DNA from: JAGLQA01 sp023135565
GTDB lineage: Bacteria; Acidobacteriota; Aminicenantia; UBA2199
Reading direction: 5' to 3'
Length of the DNA stretch: 64,000 nt
Assembly: GCA_030639305.1 (NCBI GenBank)
Contig: DAOWCY010000003.1
Coordinates: forward strand, 1 to 64,000
Part shown: in pieces, positions 17,088 through 24,759 of the stretch
Layout: every line of letters begins with the position of its first letter
Position numbering within the stretch: the stretch's first letter is position 1
Program-made: the position numbers and the translations under genes
Notes under the pieces: model-generated
Database searches by the model: none
Seen by the model: the letters and a program-made list of their open reading frames with translations, nothing else
What the model was told of the DNA's origin: nothing

Positions 17088-17879
17088 TTAAAGTTCTTTT
17101 TGCAGGAGCTTGAAAAATTTTTGCCGCGCTTCTCTTTCTAACCAGGGGTAATGGCCGCAGTTCTCGATCAGGATAAATCTAAAGTCTTTTAGTACTTCAG
17201 AAAGCGGCTCCCTGACACCCTCAGCGGGATGAGGATCATAGTCGCCGTGGATAGCTACTACCGGGCTTTGGATTTGTTTTGCTAATTTTAGCAGTTTCCC
17301 GGAGGCCCTTAGTTCAGCCGCGTCTCTCCACACCCGCTCGTGAATATGGTACTGGTATTCATGAGCGGGTGTGTCTAAAACAATGGGGTCGAAACAATCG
17401 GCTTTGCAGCACAACTCACCGAAACGGCCTAAAAGCGCGTCTTTATTTTGCCCATCGGGATCGTTTAGGGCGTTTATCAGGACCAGGACTTCCTCTTTTT
17501 CTGTTTCGCGGAGGCGGCTCAACCGCGTCTCCATGATGCCTGCAGCGTATTCTTCTGCAAATACACCGCTGCCCACCAGGATGGTTTTTTTGACAAGCTC
17601 AGGAAAACGGGCGGCAAAAATAAAACCCAGCATCGCCCCCCATGACCAACCGACCAGCGTGATAGGCGGCTCTCCGTGTTTTTCTAAGACGGTTTTTAGC
17701 TCCTGCACCTGGCCTGCTAAGGAATCGGCGGTTTGCAGCGGTTCCAAAACGCCCCGGTAGGTGGAGAGTTCCCGCGCTAAGGGGGCGGCTGATCCCGGCG
17801 CTCCCGGCCCGCCGTGGATAACGGCGATATTAAAAGGAGCTTTGCCGTATGTTCTCAGATTTTTTTTGTTTTCCCGCAA
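17088..17879 (-). CDS. Alpha/beta hydrolase, proline iminopeptidase-like
   Basis: 263 aa. The motif VIHGGPGAPGSA near residue 20 forms the oxyanion-hole HGGPG of the iminopeptidase group. The nucleophile elbow is GWSWGAMLG (Ser near residue 98), the acid is probably in HGDYDPHPAEG, and the base is in ENCGHYPWLE, so the triad is complete. A cap region lies between (ALLGRFGELCCKADCFDPIVLD). It is a cytoplasmic hydrolase of unknown substrate. The only start in frame is TTG, preceded by GAGGT about ten bases upstream, so the N-terminus is uncertain by a few residues. Confidence 0.8.
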   Translation of the reverse strand: MRENKKNLRTYGKAPFNIAVIHGGPGAPGSAAPLARELSTYRGVLEPLQTADSLAGQVQELKTVLEKHGEPPITLVGWSWGAMLGFIFAARFPELVKKTILVGSGVFAEEYAAGIMETRLSRLRETEKEEVLVLINALNDPDGQNKDALLGRFGELCCKADCFDPIVLDTPAHEYQYHIHERVWRDAAELRASGKLLKLAKQIQSPVVAIHGDYDPHPAEGVREPLSEVLKDFRFILIENCGHYPWLEREARQKFFKLLQKEL

Positions 17880-17950
17880 TTTTTTTTAACCTCGACATAA
17901 TGTATTAAAACAAGACTTGACCCCGTAATATTTTGACCCCAAAAAACCTC

Positions 17951-17986
17951 AAAAAAAAGTTTGGCCCCCGGCAGGGCCGGCGGCAA
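17951..17986 (+). repeat. 58-bp element, partial copy 5
   Basis: Only the second half is present: AAAAAAAAGTTTGGCCCCCG followed by GCAGGGCCGGCGGCAAG. Just upstream, CAAGACTTGACCCCGT (17911-17926) is a different repeat that recurs at 59143-59158. Confidence 0.75.
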
Positions 17987-18043
17987 GTCCCTAAGATTTT
18001 TAGAATGCCCGTTTGTTGAGTGCTGAATGCCGAACTTTTTAGA

Positions 18044-19585
18044 TCAAACACCCACCATGAAAATGGATTTTTTGTTATGAGTCGTTTTTTTCCAGTAAAG
18101 CTTTTCTTCCCATTCGATGTCCGCGGGATCGAAAATGACCAAATAGCCTTCCTTTATACCTAACCGGTCTAAATAACGTCCCAATTGCTCTTTGCCGTCT
18201 TCGATAGTATGTTTGCTTCGCTTAATCTTTAGTTCTAAGGCGAATTCCTGTTTCCCGAATTTCACCAACATATCTATGCGGCCATTTCCCAACGCCATTT
18301 CCCGGGTAATGTCTCCACCGGAATTAACGATTCGCTGCAAAAATGCCATCAGCAGCAATTGATGAGCCGACTCTTTGTATTCGTATCTATCCAACCAGGA
18401 CTCACTGTTGCGGCGGTAGAATTCCTGAAAATCTTTCAGCGCTTTTTCCATATTCAAACTGCCGTCTTTATTTACAAACCGGGGTGTCTGGATCTCTTCG
18501 GGTATGGAAACTTGCATGGGAGACGCCATCACCCTGGGTACTATTTCGGCATAGATGGGGTTGGCGAATTTTAGGGGATCCGTTTGTTTTACGAGGCCCA
18601 GGTCCCTGACATAAGCAATATCATCATCCAGTATATCGAAAGTGAGGTTCACTCCGTTTATAATGGCCTGGACGATTCGCTTTACCCGGGCTTCTTTTAA
18701 CTTGTCTACAAGGCTGTCTAAGTGCGTATCCCGCCTCATAACCAGTTGATTCTTGGCTTCGAACACGGTGTCTAAAGTTATTTTTTTTGAATAATCCTCT
18801 TTCAATATCCTGGAGACCATCTGGTACGCCAGGGCATTGGTTAGCCAGGGCTGGCCGCCGCTGAGTGTAAATATTTCGTTTTTTACCTCTGCCGTGAAAA
18901 TTTGCCCTGTTTCTTCTGTGTGCCGGTCTAAGAGTTCTTCTACTTCATCTTTTGAGAAATTTTTTAGAAAGAGCGAATCGGACTTTACGTTAAAAGGAGA
19001 GGAGGTTCCCAACGAAACACTGTTTTTGCGGATAACGGTTTTATAGTCCCTGACGTCTCTCAAACCCACCAGGACCACGGATGAAGGAAAATGTCCCGGC
19101 CTGCCTTGATAACCGTCCCGCAATTGCCGCAGCACCGAAATTAGAACATTATCAAATAAGGCGTCGATTTCGTCGATTAACAGCACTAACGGCTTTTTTT
19201 GGCTTTTGGCCCATGTTTCCAGGTAGTCTTTTAAGTTTAAGTATTGTGTTTCTTTGGGATTTTGCGGCCGGTACTTTTCCGGCAGTTGTCTGGCAGCCGC
19301 CTGGTATACGCAGTGGATGAGAGTTTCATTCGCTTTATCCACGGTAATGCTGCTGTAACCGGCCGTTTCAAAAGACACGACCAGGGCGATATGTTTTTCT
19401 TCGCTGTTGAGTTTCCGGGCCAGGGCGTACAAATAGGTGGTTTTGCCGGTTTGCCGCGGCGCATGGAGGGTGAAATAGAATTCCTTTTTTATCAAGTCTT
19501 CGACTTCGGTTAAGCGTTTGAGGGGGTCCACCATATAATGTTTTCCGGGGAAACACAACCCGGCGATATTGAAAAATTTATCCAC
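18044..19585 (-). CDS. AAA-like ATPase with C-terminal PD-(D/E)XK nuclease-like domain (paralog)
   Basis: 513 aa, closely similar over its full length to 6010-7569. Same layout: FNIAGLCFPGKHYMVDPLKRL, Walker A HAPRQTGKTTYLYAL, Walker B VLLIDEIDALF, the RQLRDGYQGRPGHFPSS segment, SGGQPWLTNALAYQMV, and a nuclease-like end with GNGRIDMLV and FALELKIKRS then a QLGRYLDRLGIKEGYLVIFD helix-strand. The start is GTG with AGGAG seven bases upstream. The DNA also remains very similar to the paralog (for example around 19180-19330 versus 7120-7330), which points to a recent duplication. It is monocistronic. Confidence 0.82.
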   Translation of the reverse strand: MDKFFNIAGLCFPGKHYMVDPLKRLTEVEDLIKKEFYFTLHAPRQTGKTTYLYALARKLNSEEKHIALVVSFETAGYSSITVDKANETLIHCVYQAAARQLPEKYRPQNPKETQYLNLKDYLETWAKSQKKPLVLLIDEIDALFDNVLISVLRQLRDGYQGRPGHFPSSVVLVGLRDVRDYKTVIRKNSVSLGTSSPFNVKSDSLFLKNFSKDEVEELLDRHTEETGQIFTAEVKNEIFTLSGGQPWLTNALAYQMVSRILKEDYSKKITLDTVFEAKNQLVMRRDTHLDSLVDKLKEARVKRIVQAIINGVNLTFDILDDDIAYVRDLGLVKQTDPLKFANPIYAEIVPRVMASPMQVSIPEEIQTPRFVNKDGSLNMEKALKDFQEFYRRNSESWLDRYEYKESAHQLLLMAFLQRIVNSGGDITREMALGNGRIDMLVKFGKQEFALELKIKRSKHTIEDGKEQLGRYLDRLGIKEGYLVIFDPADIEWEEKLYWKKTTHNKKSIFMVGV

Positions 19586-19695
19586 TGTCGGCTCCTGTTA
19601 AAGTTCGTAAAAAATTAATTTTGGTCATTCCTTTATTTTAAATCAAATCGATTAATAATGCAATGTCTCCGGGGAAGACGCGCTCCTGTTTTTTT

Positions 19696-19929
19696 TTATT
19701 CTATCGACCATTTGAGCTGGAATTCGATCTCTTCAGCGCCTTCTTCCCGCTCATGCTCGATGTTTATAGTGGCATCCGGCGGCACGGAAATACGTTCGCC
19801 AGCTACCTGGATACGGAATCTTTCTCCATTCTCTAAACAGTCGGCCAGGCGGCGCAGTTTTTCGATGAAATCTTTTACCGGGTATTCTTTTTCGATGTCC
19901 CGTCCTGGTTTTTCTTTACGTACCGGCAT
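19696..19929 (-). CDS. amphi-Trp domain-containing small protein
   Basis: 77 aa from the ATG at 19929, which has an AAGGAGGATC Shine-Dalgarno; the longer open frame runs back through tRNA sequence and is not real. The sequence PVKDFIEKLRRLADCLENG followed by FRIQVAGERISVPPDATINIEHE and the closing EEIEFQLKW matches the small amphi-Trp domain (TIGR04354-type), a beta-meander with a C-terminal tryptophan-containing strand of unknown function. It lies immediately downstream of two tRNA genes and may share their transcript. Confidence 0.8.
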   Translation of the reverse strand: MPVRKEKPGRDIEKEYPVKDFIEKLRRLADCLENGERFRIQVAGERISVPPDATINIEHEREEGAEEIEFQLKWSIE

Positions 19930-19991
19930 GTTAGATCCTCCTTTTCCCCGATTTTTTATTCTTTTAGTGCGTACACCCCACAAGTGTGGGG

Positions 19992-20081
<90 letters not shown>

Positions 20082-20099
20082 AACAATGCTAATAAAATC

Positions 20100-20183
20100 T
20101 GCCGAGGAGGGGATTCGAACCCCTACAGGCTTTCGCCCACAAGCACCTCAAGCTTGCGTGTCTACCACTTCCACCACCTCGGC
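20100..20183 (-). tRNA. tRNA-Leu(GAG)
   Basis: 84 nt class II tRNA on the minus strand. The acceptor GCCGAGG pairs with CCTCGGC with discriminator A. The stem CAAGC/GCTTG encloses TTGAGGT, so the anticodon is GAG (reads CUC/CUU). The long variable arm and GGTTCGAATCC T-loop are typical. No encoded CCA. It starts 19 bases after the secG stop and is probably cotranscribed with it. Confidence 0.96.
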
Positions 20184-20202
20184 TTGAATCTATTTTACAG
20201 CG

Positions 20203-20667
20203 TCAGGAACCTTTGTTCGGATCCGGTTCCTTACTTTTATCATCAGGTTTTTTGGTTTCCTCTTTCTTGTCGGTATCCGCCGCGGAATTTTTGGGAATAT
20301 CCGTTTCTTTTTCCGTTCCTGTTTTAGGGGTATCCGCTGCCGCGCCTTTGTCTACTTCACCTGTTTCCTGGTCCGTAATATCCGCTGCTTTTTGTTCCTT
20401 GACGGCATCGTCTTTTACGGCTGTGCCGCCGCTGGACTTAATGTCCGCTCTTAACCATAAAAGCAGCGATGTAAGCATGAATAAAACAGCAAGGGTGGTG
20501 GTTATCTTGGAAAGCAGCGAGGCTGTTCCTCTTGGGCCAAAAGTCGATTGGCTCCCGGCGCCGCCGAAAGCCCCTGCTAAATCGGCGCTTTTTCCACTCT
20601 GGAGCAATACTATGATGATGAGCAGTAAGCTAACAACTACATGTATAAAATGTAAAAATGTGTTCAA
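20203..20667 (-). CDS. secG: Preprotein translocase subunit SecG
   Basis: 154 aa. The first ~75 residues are SecG: TM1 FLHFIHVVVSLLLIIIVLLQ, the conserved cytoplasmic loop QSGKSADLAGAFGGAGSQST with FGPRG, and TM2 TTLAVLFMLTSLLLWL. It forms part of the SecYEG inner-membrane channel. The remaining ~75 residues are a charged Lys/Glu/Asp/Pro tail of low complexity, longer than in the usual ~75-110 aa SecG and of unknown role. The start is TTG with a perfect AGGAGG five bases upstream. It follows tpiA by 9 bases, a common arrangement. Confidence 0.93.
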   Translation of the reverse strand: MNTFLHFIHVVVSLLLIIIVLLQSGKSADLAGAFGGAGSQSTFGPRGTASLLSKITTTLAVLFMLTSLLLWLRADIKSSGGTAVKDDAVKEQKAADITDQETGEVDKGAAADTPKTGTEKETDIPKNSAADTDKKEETKKPDDKSKEPDPNKGS

Positions 20668-20676
20668 AATTTCCTC

Positions 20677-21453
20677 CTATTTTGCGACGATTTTGTATGA
20701 ACTTTGAATTATATCAAAAAACGGCTCAACTTTCAAGGAGGCGCCGCCAACAAGTACGCCATTTATGTCTTTTTGGGAAAGAATTTCAAAACTGTTCCCC
20801 GGTTTCACCGATCCGCCGTAGAGTAGGGGGATGTCCCGGAAAGCGGGGGTTTTCTCTTTTAATAATTCTCTTATGAAAGAGTGTACTTCCCGGGCCTGGT
20901 CAGGACTGGCTGTTTTGCCTGTTCCGATGGCCCATACAGGTTCATAAGCGATGGCGACAGCGGCGATCTCCTCAGCGCTCAACCCCTCTAAACCTTTGTC
21001 TAACTGTTCTTTTATTAGGTCGAAGGTTTTGCCTGCTTCCCGCTCTACCAGGGTTTCCCCGATACACAGCATGGGGGAAAAACCAAATTTAAAAGCAGTT
21101 TTGACTTTTTTGTTGAGATCGCTGTCGATTTCCCCGAATACATGCCTGCGCTCCGAATGGCCGATCAAAACATAGGTGACCAGCCCTTGCAGCATCAGGG
21201 GAGAGATTTCGCCGGTAAAGGCGCCTTTCTCTTCGAAAAAGATATCCTGGGCTCCGGTTTTTATTTTTTGTGAGATTCCTTTTAAAGGATAAAGGGAGAT
21301 GAAAGAAGGGAAGATGAGTATCTCGATCCTTTTTTCCCGGGCTAATTCCGGGTGTTCGGCTATTTTGCCGTCTAAGGCTTTAAAAAATTCGATGCTTTCA
21401 GATGCTGTGTGGTGCATCTTCCAGTTACCTGCGATAATAAATTCTTTTTTCAT
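20677..21453 (-). CDS. tpiA: Triosephosphate isomerase
   Basis: 258 aa, normal length. It interconverts dihydroxyacetone phosphate and glyceraldehyde 3-phosphate. Motifs: GNWKMH (substrate lysine), the catalytic histidine in IGHSERR, the catalytic glutamate in AYEPVWAIGTGKTA (loop 6 beginning), YGGSVKPGN and GVLVGGASL (phosphate binding). A GGAG Shine-Dalgarno lies upstream of the ATG. It is part of the minus-strand block gap - half-pgk - tpiA - secG; the 150-base spacer from the pgk remnant contains the repeat GCCTCCGGCG. Confidence 0.96.
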   Translation of the reverse strand: MKKEFIIAGNWKMHHTASESIEFFKALDGKIAEHPELAREKRIEILIFPSFISLYPLKGISQKIKTGAQDIFFEEKGAFTGEISPLMLQGLVTYVLIGHSERRHVFGEIDSDLNKKVKTAFKFGFSPMLCIGETLVEREAGKTFDLIKEQLDKGLEGLSAEEIAAVAIAYEPVWAIGTGKTASPDQAREVHSFIRELLKEKTPAFRDIPLLYGGSVKPGNSFEILSQKDINGVLVGGASLKVEPFFDIIQSSYKIVAK

Positions 21454-21606
21454 TTTTTTAACTCCATGCTGTTAGTGAGGGTGCGGGGCACCTTGCCTCC
21501 GGCGACCAGGGGGCGTTTTTTCAATGAATAATGGAACAATGTTCAATTATCAATGGTCAGTCCCAGGCGCAGGTATTACCCTTTATAGGGCGCCCGGGCC
21601 GCGGGC

Positions 21607-22272
21607 TTAACCACATAAAAAATCCAAAACAGGGCCGCTTGCCGGCGAAATATAAGAAAACCGCTCGGTAAGACCGAGTTTCTCTACCGCTGCCGCTAAC
21701 TCTTCTCCGACTATAATCGATTCCGCGGCATAAGCGGCGGCGGCTTTTGCTATTTCAGAGGTGCCGCCTGAGAAGGTGTCGATGCGGGAAACCCCTAAAG
21801 GCCCATACCAGAGGATAAGTCCGGCTTTTTCTACCTCGGCGGCGAATAACTTTATGGTATCGAAACCGATATCTAATCCCATCATATTATCGGGGATATC
21901 TTCCCCTTCTTTTATCATTTTGATGGTTATGTCGGGTTCGATTTTGATCGCCGCAATATGATCGATGGGCAGGAGCAGCTTGACGTTTTTTTCGGCTGCT
22001 TTTTTTAGGATATCCCGGCATGTCTCGATAGACTCTTTCTCTACCGGTGAGCTGCCTACATCGAATCCCTTTGCCGCCAGGAACGTGTAAGCCGCTGCGC
22101 CGCCGATAAGTACGGTTTGGACTTTATCCAGCAGCTTCGATATATAAGCTGCTTTTTCAGCGACTCTTGTACCGCCGATTACAATTAGGTAATTCCCGGG
22201 CGGATTCTCTAGCGCCCGGCGCAGCAGCGGGTTATCTTTCATGGTTGTATGAGTACTCATATTTTTTTCCAT
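21607..22272 (-). CDS. Standalone C-terminal half of phosphoglycerate kinase, catalytic signature lost
   Basis: About 217-221 aa, against about 390-400 in the family. From DNPLLRRALENPPG on it aligns only with the C-terminal (nucleotide-binding) domain: YLIVIGGTRVAEK replaces the usual GGAKVSDK, then DKVQTVLIGGAAAYTFL, NVKLLLPIDHIAA, MMGLDIGFDT and WYGPLGV. The whole N-terminal 3-phosphoglycerate-binding domain is missing. The ATP/Mg loop usually read as GGGDTAAA is VGEELAAA here, and GPMGVFE is GPLGVSRID. It cannot work as an ordinary PGK. The frame is intact, and it sits where pgk belongs, 20 bases after the gap stop. Start candidates are ATG 22272, 22260 or 22242; an open frame extends to 22347 inside gap. 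It is a decayed or repurposed gene; a full pgk would have to lie elsewhere. Confidence 0.8.
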   Translation of the reverse strand: MEKNMSTHTTMKDNPLLRRALENPPGNYLIVIGGTRVAEKAAYISKLLDKVQTVLIGGAAAYTFLAAKGFDVGSSPVEKESIETCRDILKKAAEKNVKLLLPIDHIAAIKIEPDITIKMIKEGEDIPDNMMGLDIGFDTIKLFAAEVEKAGLILWYGPLGVSRIDTFSGGTSEIAKAAAAYAAESIIVGEELAAAVEKLGLTERFSYISPASGPVLDFLCG

Positions 22273-22292
22273 ATTTATTATATGGCGGGGTT

Positions 22293-23294
22293 TTAGCTTT
22301 TCGAGATTTTGATGATTACGTCCCTTAAACGGCAGGAATATCCCCATTCGTTATCATACCAGGACAATATCTTCACCATATCACCGGCAATGTCGGTAAT
22401 AAACTGGCCGTCAACGACCGAAGAGTGGCTGTTGCCGATCAGGTCGGTGGAAACGATAGGCTCTTCAGTGTATTCCAATATGCCTTTTAATTCGCCTGCC
22501 GCGGCTTCGCGGAAAAGCTTTTTAAGTTGATCCACGTTCGCTGTTTTCTCTAAATCTACCACTAAGTCCACTAAAGAGACGTCGGGAGTGGGCACCCTGA
22601 TAGCGCTGCCGGTTATTTTTCCGGCCAGCTCGGGCAAAACGAGGCCGATGGCTTTGGCGGCGCCGGTGGTGGTGGGGATAATATTTTGAGCGGCGGTCCT
22701 GGCCCTTCTTAAATCTTTATGGGGCAGGTCGAGTATCCGCTGGTCGTTGGTATAGGAATGAATAGTGGTCATGTTGCCCCTGGTTACCGTGAAGTTGTCA
22801 TGCAGCACTTTTACAACGGGCGCTACACAGTTGGTAGTACAGGAGGCATTGGAAATAATATGATGCTTTTCGTGATCGTATTCTTTATCGTTCACTCCTA
22901 ATACGATGGTGATGTCGGGCTCAGGGGCCGGAGCAGAGATGAGTACTTTTTTCGCCCCTGCTTTAAGATGTTTGGAAGCATCCGCTCTTTTCCTGAACAG
23001 ACCGGTGGATTCTACCACCACGTCGATGCCCAGTTTTTTCCAGGGCAGGTTTTCCGGGTTTCTTTCGGTGGAAACTTCGACCTCTTTCCCGGCTATTATA
23101 ATACTATTCTCTTTCACTTCTATGTCATGGCCGAACCTTCCGAATACCGAATCATACTTCAGTAAGTGGGCCAGGGTTTTGGCGTCCGTAATATCGTTTA
23201 CGGCCACTATTTCGAAATCTTTTTGTTTCATGCTGGCCCTGTAAAAGAGCCTGCCTATTCTACCGAAACCATTAATTGCTACTCTATAACTCAT
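22293..23294 (-). CDS. gap: Glyceraldehyde-3-phosphate dehydrogenase
   Basis: 333 aa from ATG 23294, which has CCAGGAGG upstream; a longer frame to 23339 is rejected. It catalyses NAD(P)-dependent oxidative phosphorylation of glyceraldehyde 3-phosphate. The Rossmann start is VAINGFGRIGRLFYRAS. The catalytic cysteine is in SNASCTTNCVAPV, followed by TTIHSYTNDQRILDLPHKDLRRAR, the GAAKAIGLVLPEL segment, RVPTPDVSLVDLV and the C-terminal WYDNEWGYSCR. All signature positions are intact. It is the first gene of the block gap - half-pgk - tpiA - secG. Confidence 0.97.
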   Translation of the reverse strand: MSYRVAINGFGRIGRLFYRASMKQKDFEIVAVNDITDAKTLAHLLKYDSVFGRFGHDIEVKENSIIIAGKEVEVSTERNPENLPWKKLGIDVVVESTGLFRKRADASKHLKAGAKKVLISAPAPEPDITIVLGVNDKEYDHEKHHIISNASCTTNCVAPVVKVLHDNFTVTRGNMTTIHSYTNDQRILDLPHKDLRRARTAAQNIIPTTTGAAKAIGLVLPELAGKITGSAIRVPTPDVSLVDLVVDLEKTANVDQLKKLFREAAAGELKGILEYTEEPIVSTDLIGNSHSSVVDGQFITDIAGDMVKILSWYDNEWGYSCRLRDVIIKISKS

Positions 23295-23517
23295 ATATTT
23301 CCTCCTGGATTTTTTTTCAAAAGGGGGTGGCACCCCCAACCTAATAAGGGCCTGGGAAACACGTTCCCAACAACTTTGATCGAAAAGTTCGGTTTTTTAG
23401 CAAACTTTCATGAAGTATTTGTAAAAAATAAGTTAACATAAACCCCAGTTCAATTCAAGGGGTTTGGCCTATTTTTTTTAAAAAGATTTTTCTTCAAAAT
23501 AGCAAAACCATTACAAA

Positions 23518-23708
23518 TGTTAGGTGTCCCTCAAAAAAGAGCATCGACGTCTCCAATAATGCCGATATAACAGCAAAAATCTCTATCTCGCGAATCCCGA
23601 AAAACCAAAAAAAACCAAAAAAAATGAAATTTAAAAAAAATTGTTTTCCGAAAAACATCGTTATATCGGTTGTTTTGGGAATTAAGAAAATATGCGGGAC
23701 ACCTAACA
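23518..23708. mobile_element. 191-bp MITE/REP-like element with 13-bp terminal inverted repeats
   Basis: TGTTAGGTGTCCC at 23518-23530 is the exact reverse complement of 23696-23708. A second perfect pair lies inside: CCGATATAAC (23562-23571) with GTTATATCGG (23660-23669). The centre is A-rich. No coding capacity is credible. The ends resemble substrates of REP-associated tyrosine transposases; none is encoded in the window, so it would be non-autonomous. Confidence 0.65.
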
Positions 23709-23718
23709 AAATTGTATC

Positions 23719-23747
23719 TTGACAAGTATGAAAATTTATAAGATTAT
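23719..23747 (+). promoter_or_regulatory. Sigma-70-like promoter for the oxidoreductase operon
   Basis: Consensus -35 TTGACA (23719-23724), a 17-base spacer, -10 GATTAT (23742-23747). It starts just 11 bases after the inverted-repeat element ends, so the element may influence it. The predicted leader is about 165 bases long. Confidence 0.55.
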
Positions 23748-23915
23748 TTATGTGGCGACCTGTTTATGCTGCAGCGTCTGTATTCCCGGTATATTCCTAA
23801 TTTGAATGAAAATGAAATTTTGTTTTCGCCACAAAAAATTTAAAAGTTGTTCATGCAATCTCAATGGCGGAAGCTTACCTTGAAGAAGGATTTGCGATTT
23901 CATAGGAGGTTCGAA

Positions 23916-24467
23916 GTGCATAAGATAAAATTTTTCGGTTTAGGGGGTCAGGGGGTAGTGACTGCTGCCCGGATATTGGTGCATGCGGTATCCATATATG
24001 AAGATAAATTCGGCAAGACTGTTCCTGCTTATGGGCATGAGAGAAGGGGAGCGCCGGTGTTTGCGGATGTGATGATCGACCGGCGGGATATATTATTAAA
24101 TTCTTTTGTTTATGAACCTGATATGGTTGTGGTATTTGCTCAGTCGGTACTCGATCACGGTGTTCCCATCGCAAAAGGGATACATAAAGACACTATTCTT
24201 GTGATGAATACAGGCGATGAGGCCCTGCTGGAACAATTAAAAAAAGAACATATTTTTAAAGAAATATATTATGTCGATGCCACCCGGGTGGCTTTAGAAC
24301 AAACCGGCAGGGAAATTCCCAACAGCGCCATATTGGGCGCTCTGGCCAGGACCGGCGTCGTGGGCATCGATTCGGCCCTTAGTTCCCTTAAAGAGTTTTT
24401 TAAAAGCCACGGAGGAAAAAATGCAGCAGCAGCCCAAACAGCCTATGAAAGAACAAAAAAATGGTAA
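23916..24467 (+). CDS. 2-oxoacid:ferredoxin oxidoreductase, gamma subunit
   Basis: 183 aa from GTG 23916, chosen because a perfect AGGAGG lies six bases upstream and the family starts at this point; the frame itself is open from 23847. The N-terminal KIKFFGLGGQGVVTAARIL with GHERRGAPVFADV is the POR/KOR gamma-subunit signature. In the complex, which decarboxylates pyruvate (or another 2-oxoacid) to acyl-CoA with reduction of ferredoxin, this subunit helps bind CoA. It is the first gene of an operon in order gamma-delta-alpha-beta and overlaps the delta gene by 47 bases, implying translational coupling. Confidence 0.92.
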   Translation: MHKIKFFGLGGQGVVTAARILVHAVSIYEDKFGKTVPAYGHERRGAPVFADVMIDRRDILLNSFVYEPDMVVVFAQSVLDHGVPIAKGIHKDTILVMNTGDEALLEQLKKEHIFKEIYYVDATRVALEQTGREIPNSAILGALARTGVVGIDSALSSLKEFFKSHGGKNAAAAQTAYERTKKW

Positions 24468-24759
24468 GCTGGAAAAGCGTTTATATGGACCGGCAGCTAT
24501 TGTTTTTAACAGTGTGAATACCGGCAGTTGGCGGATTCTCAGGCCGGCAGTGGATGAATCCCGGTGTGTAAAATGCGATATCTGCGCTTCTTTCTGTCCC
24601 GCCGAAGTGATTTCGGTTCACAAAAATGGCGGCGCTTCGGGAGTGGTCGAGATAGACTGGGCCTACTGCAAAGGGTGCGGTATATGCGCTGAAGTATGTC
24701 CCAAAGACTGCATAGAAATGGTGAAAGAAAATGAAAATGAAAATGAAAAAGAAAAGTAA
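24421..24759 (+). CDS. 2-oxoacid:ferredoxin oxidoreductase, delta (2x4Fe-4S ferredoxin) subunit
   Basis: 112 aa. Two CxxCxxCxxxCP clusters are present: CVKCDICASFCPAEV and CKGCGICAEVCPKDC, which hold two 4Fe-4S centres carrying electrons to external ferredoxin. The upstream part includes TGSWRILRPAVDESRC, typical of PorD. A GGAGG Shine-Dalgarno precedes the ATG inside the gamma gene. The C-terminus is a short ENENENEKEK repeat produced by GAAAAT repetition, and the alpha gene start lies within it. Confidence 0.93.
   Translation: MQQQPKQPMKEQKNGKLEKRLYGPAAIVFNSVNTGSWRILRPAVDESRCVKCDICASFCPAEVISVHKNGGASGVVEIDWAYCKGCGICAEVCPKDCIEMVKENENENEKEK

Larger units (their letters stand above)
23295..23915. 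other. 621-base divergent spacer between gap and the oxidoreductase operon
   Basis: Contains the 191-bp inverted-repeat element at 23518-23708, a promoter at 23719-23747 and a ~165-base leader. An inverted pair TGTGGCGA (23751 on) / TCGCCACA (23825 on) could fold the leader. A 25-codon frame at 23767 (YSRYIPNLNENEILFSPQKI at its end) faintly recalls the N-terminus of ThiF/HesA-type proteins but has no ribosome binding site. Confidence 0.5.

Noticed and set aside
23767..23844. 25-codon frame with a ThiF/HesA-like look (YSRYIPNLNENE)
   Set aside because: Too short, no ribosome binding site; could be a chance match or a tiny remnant.
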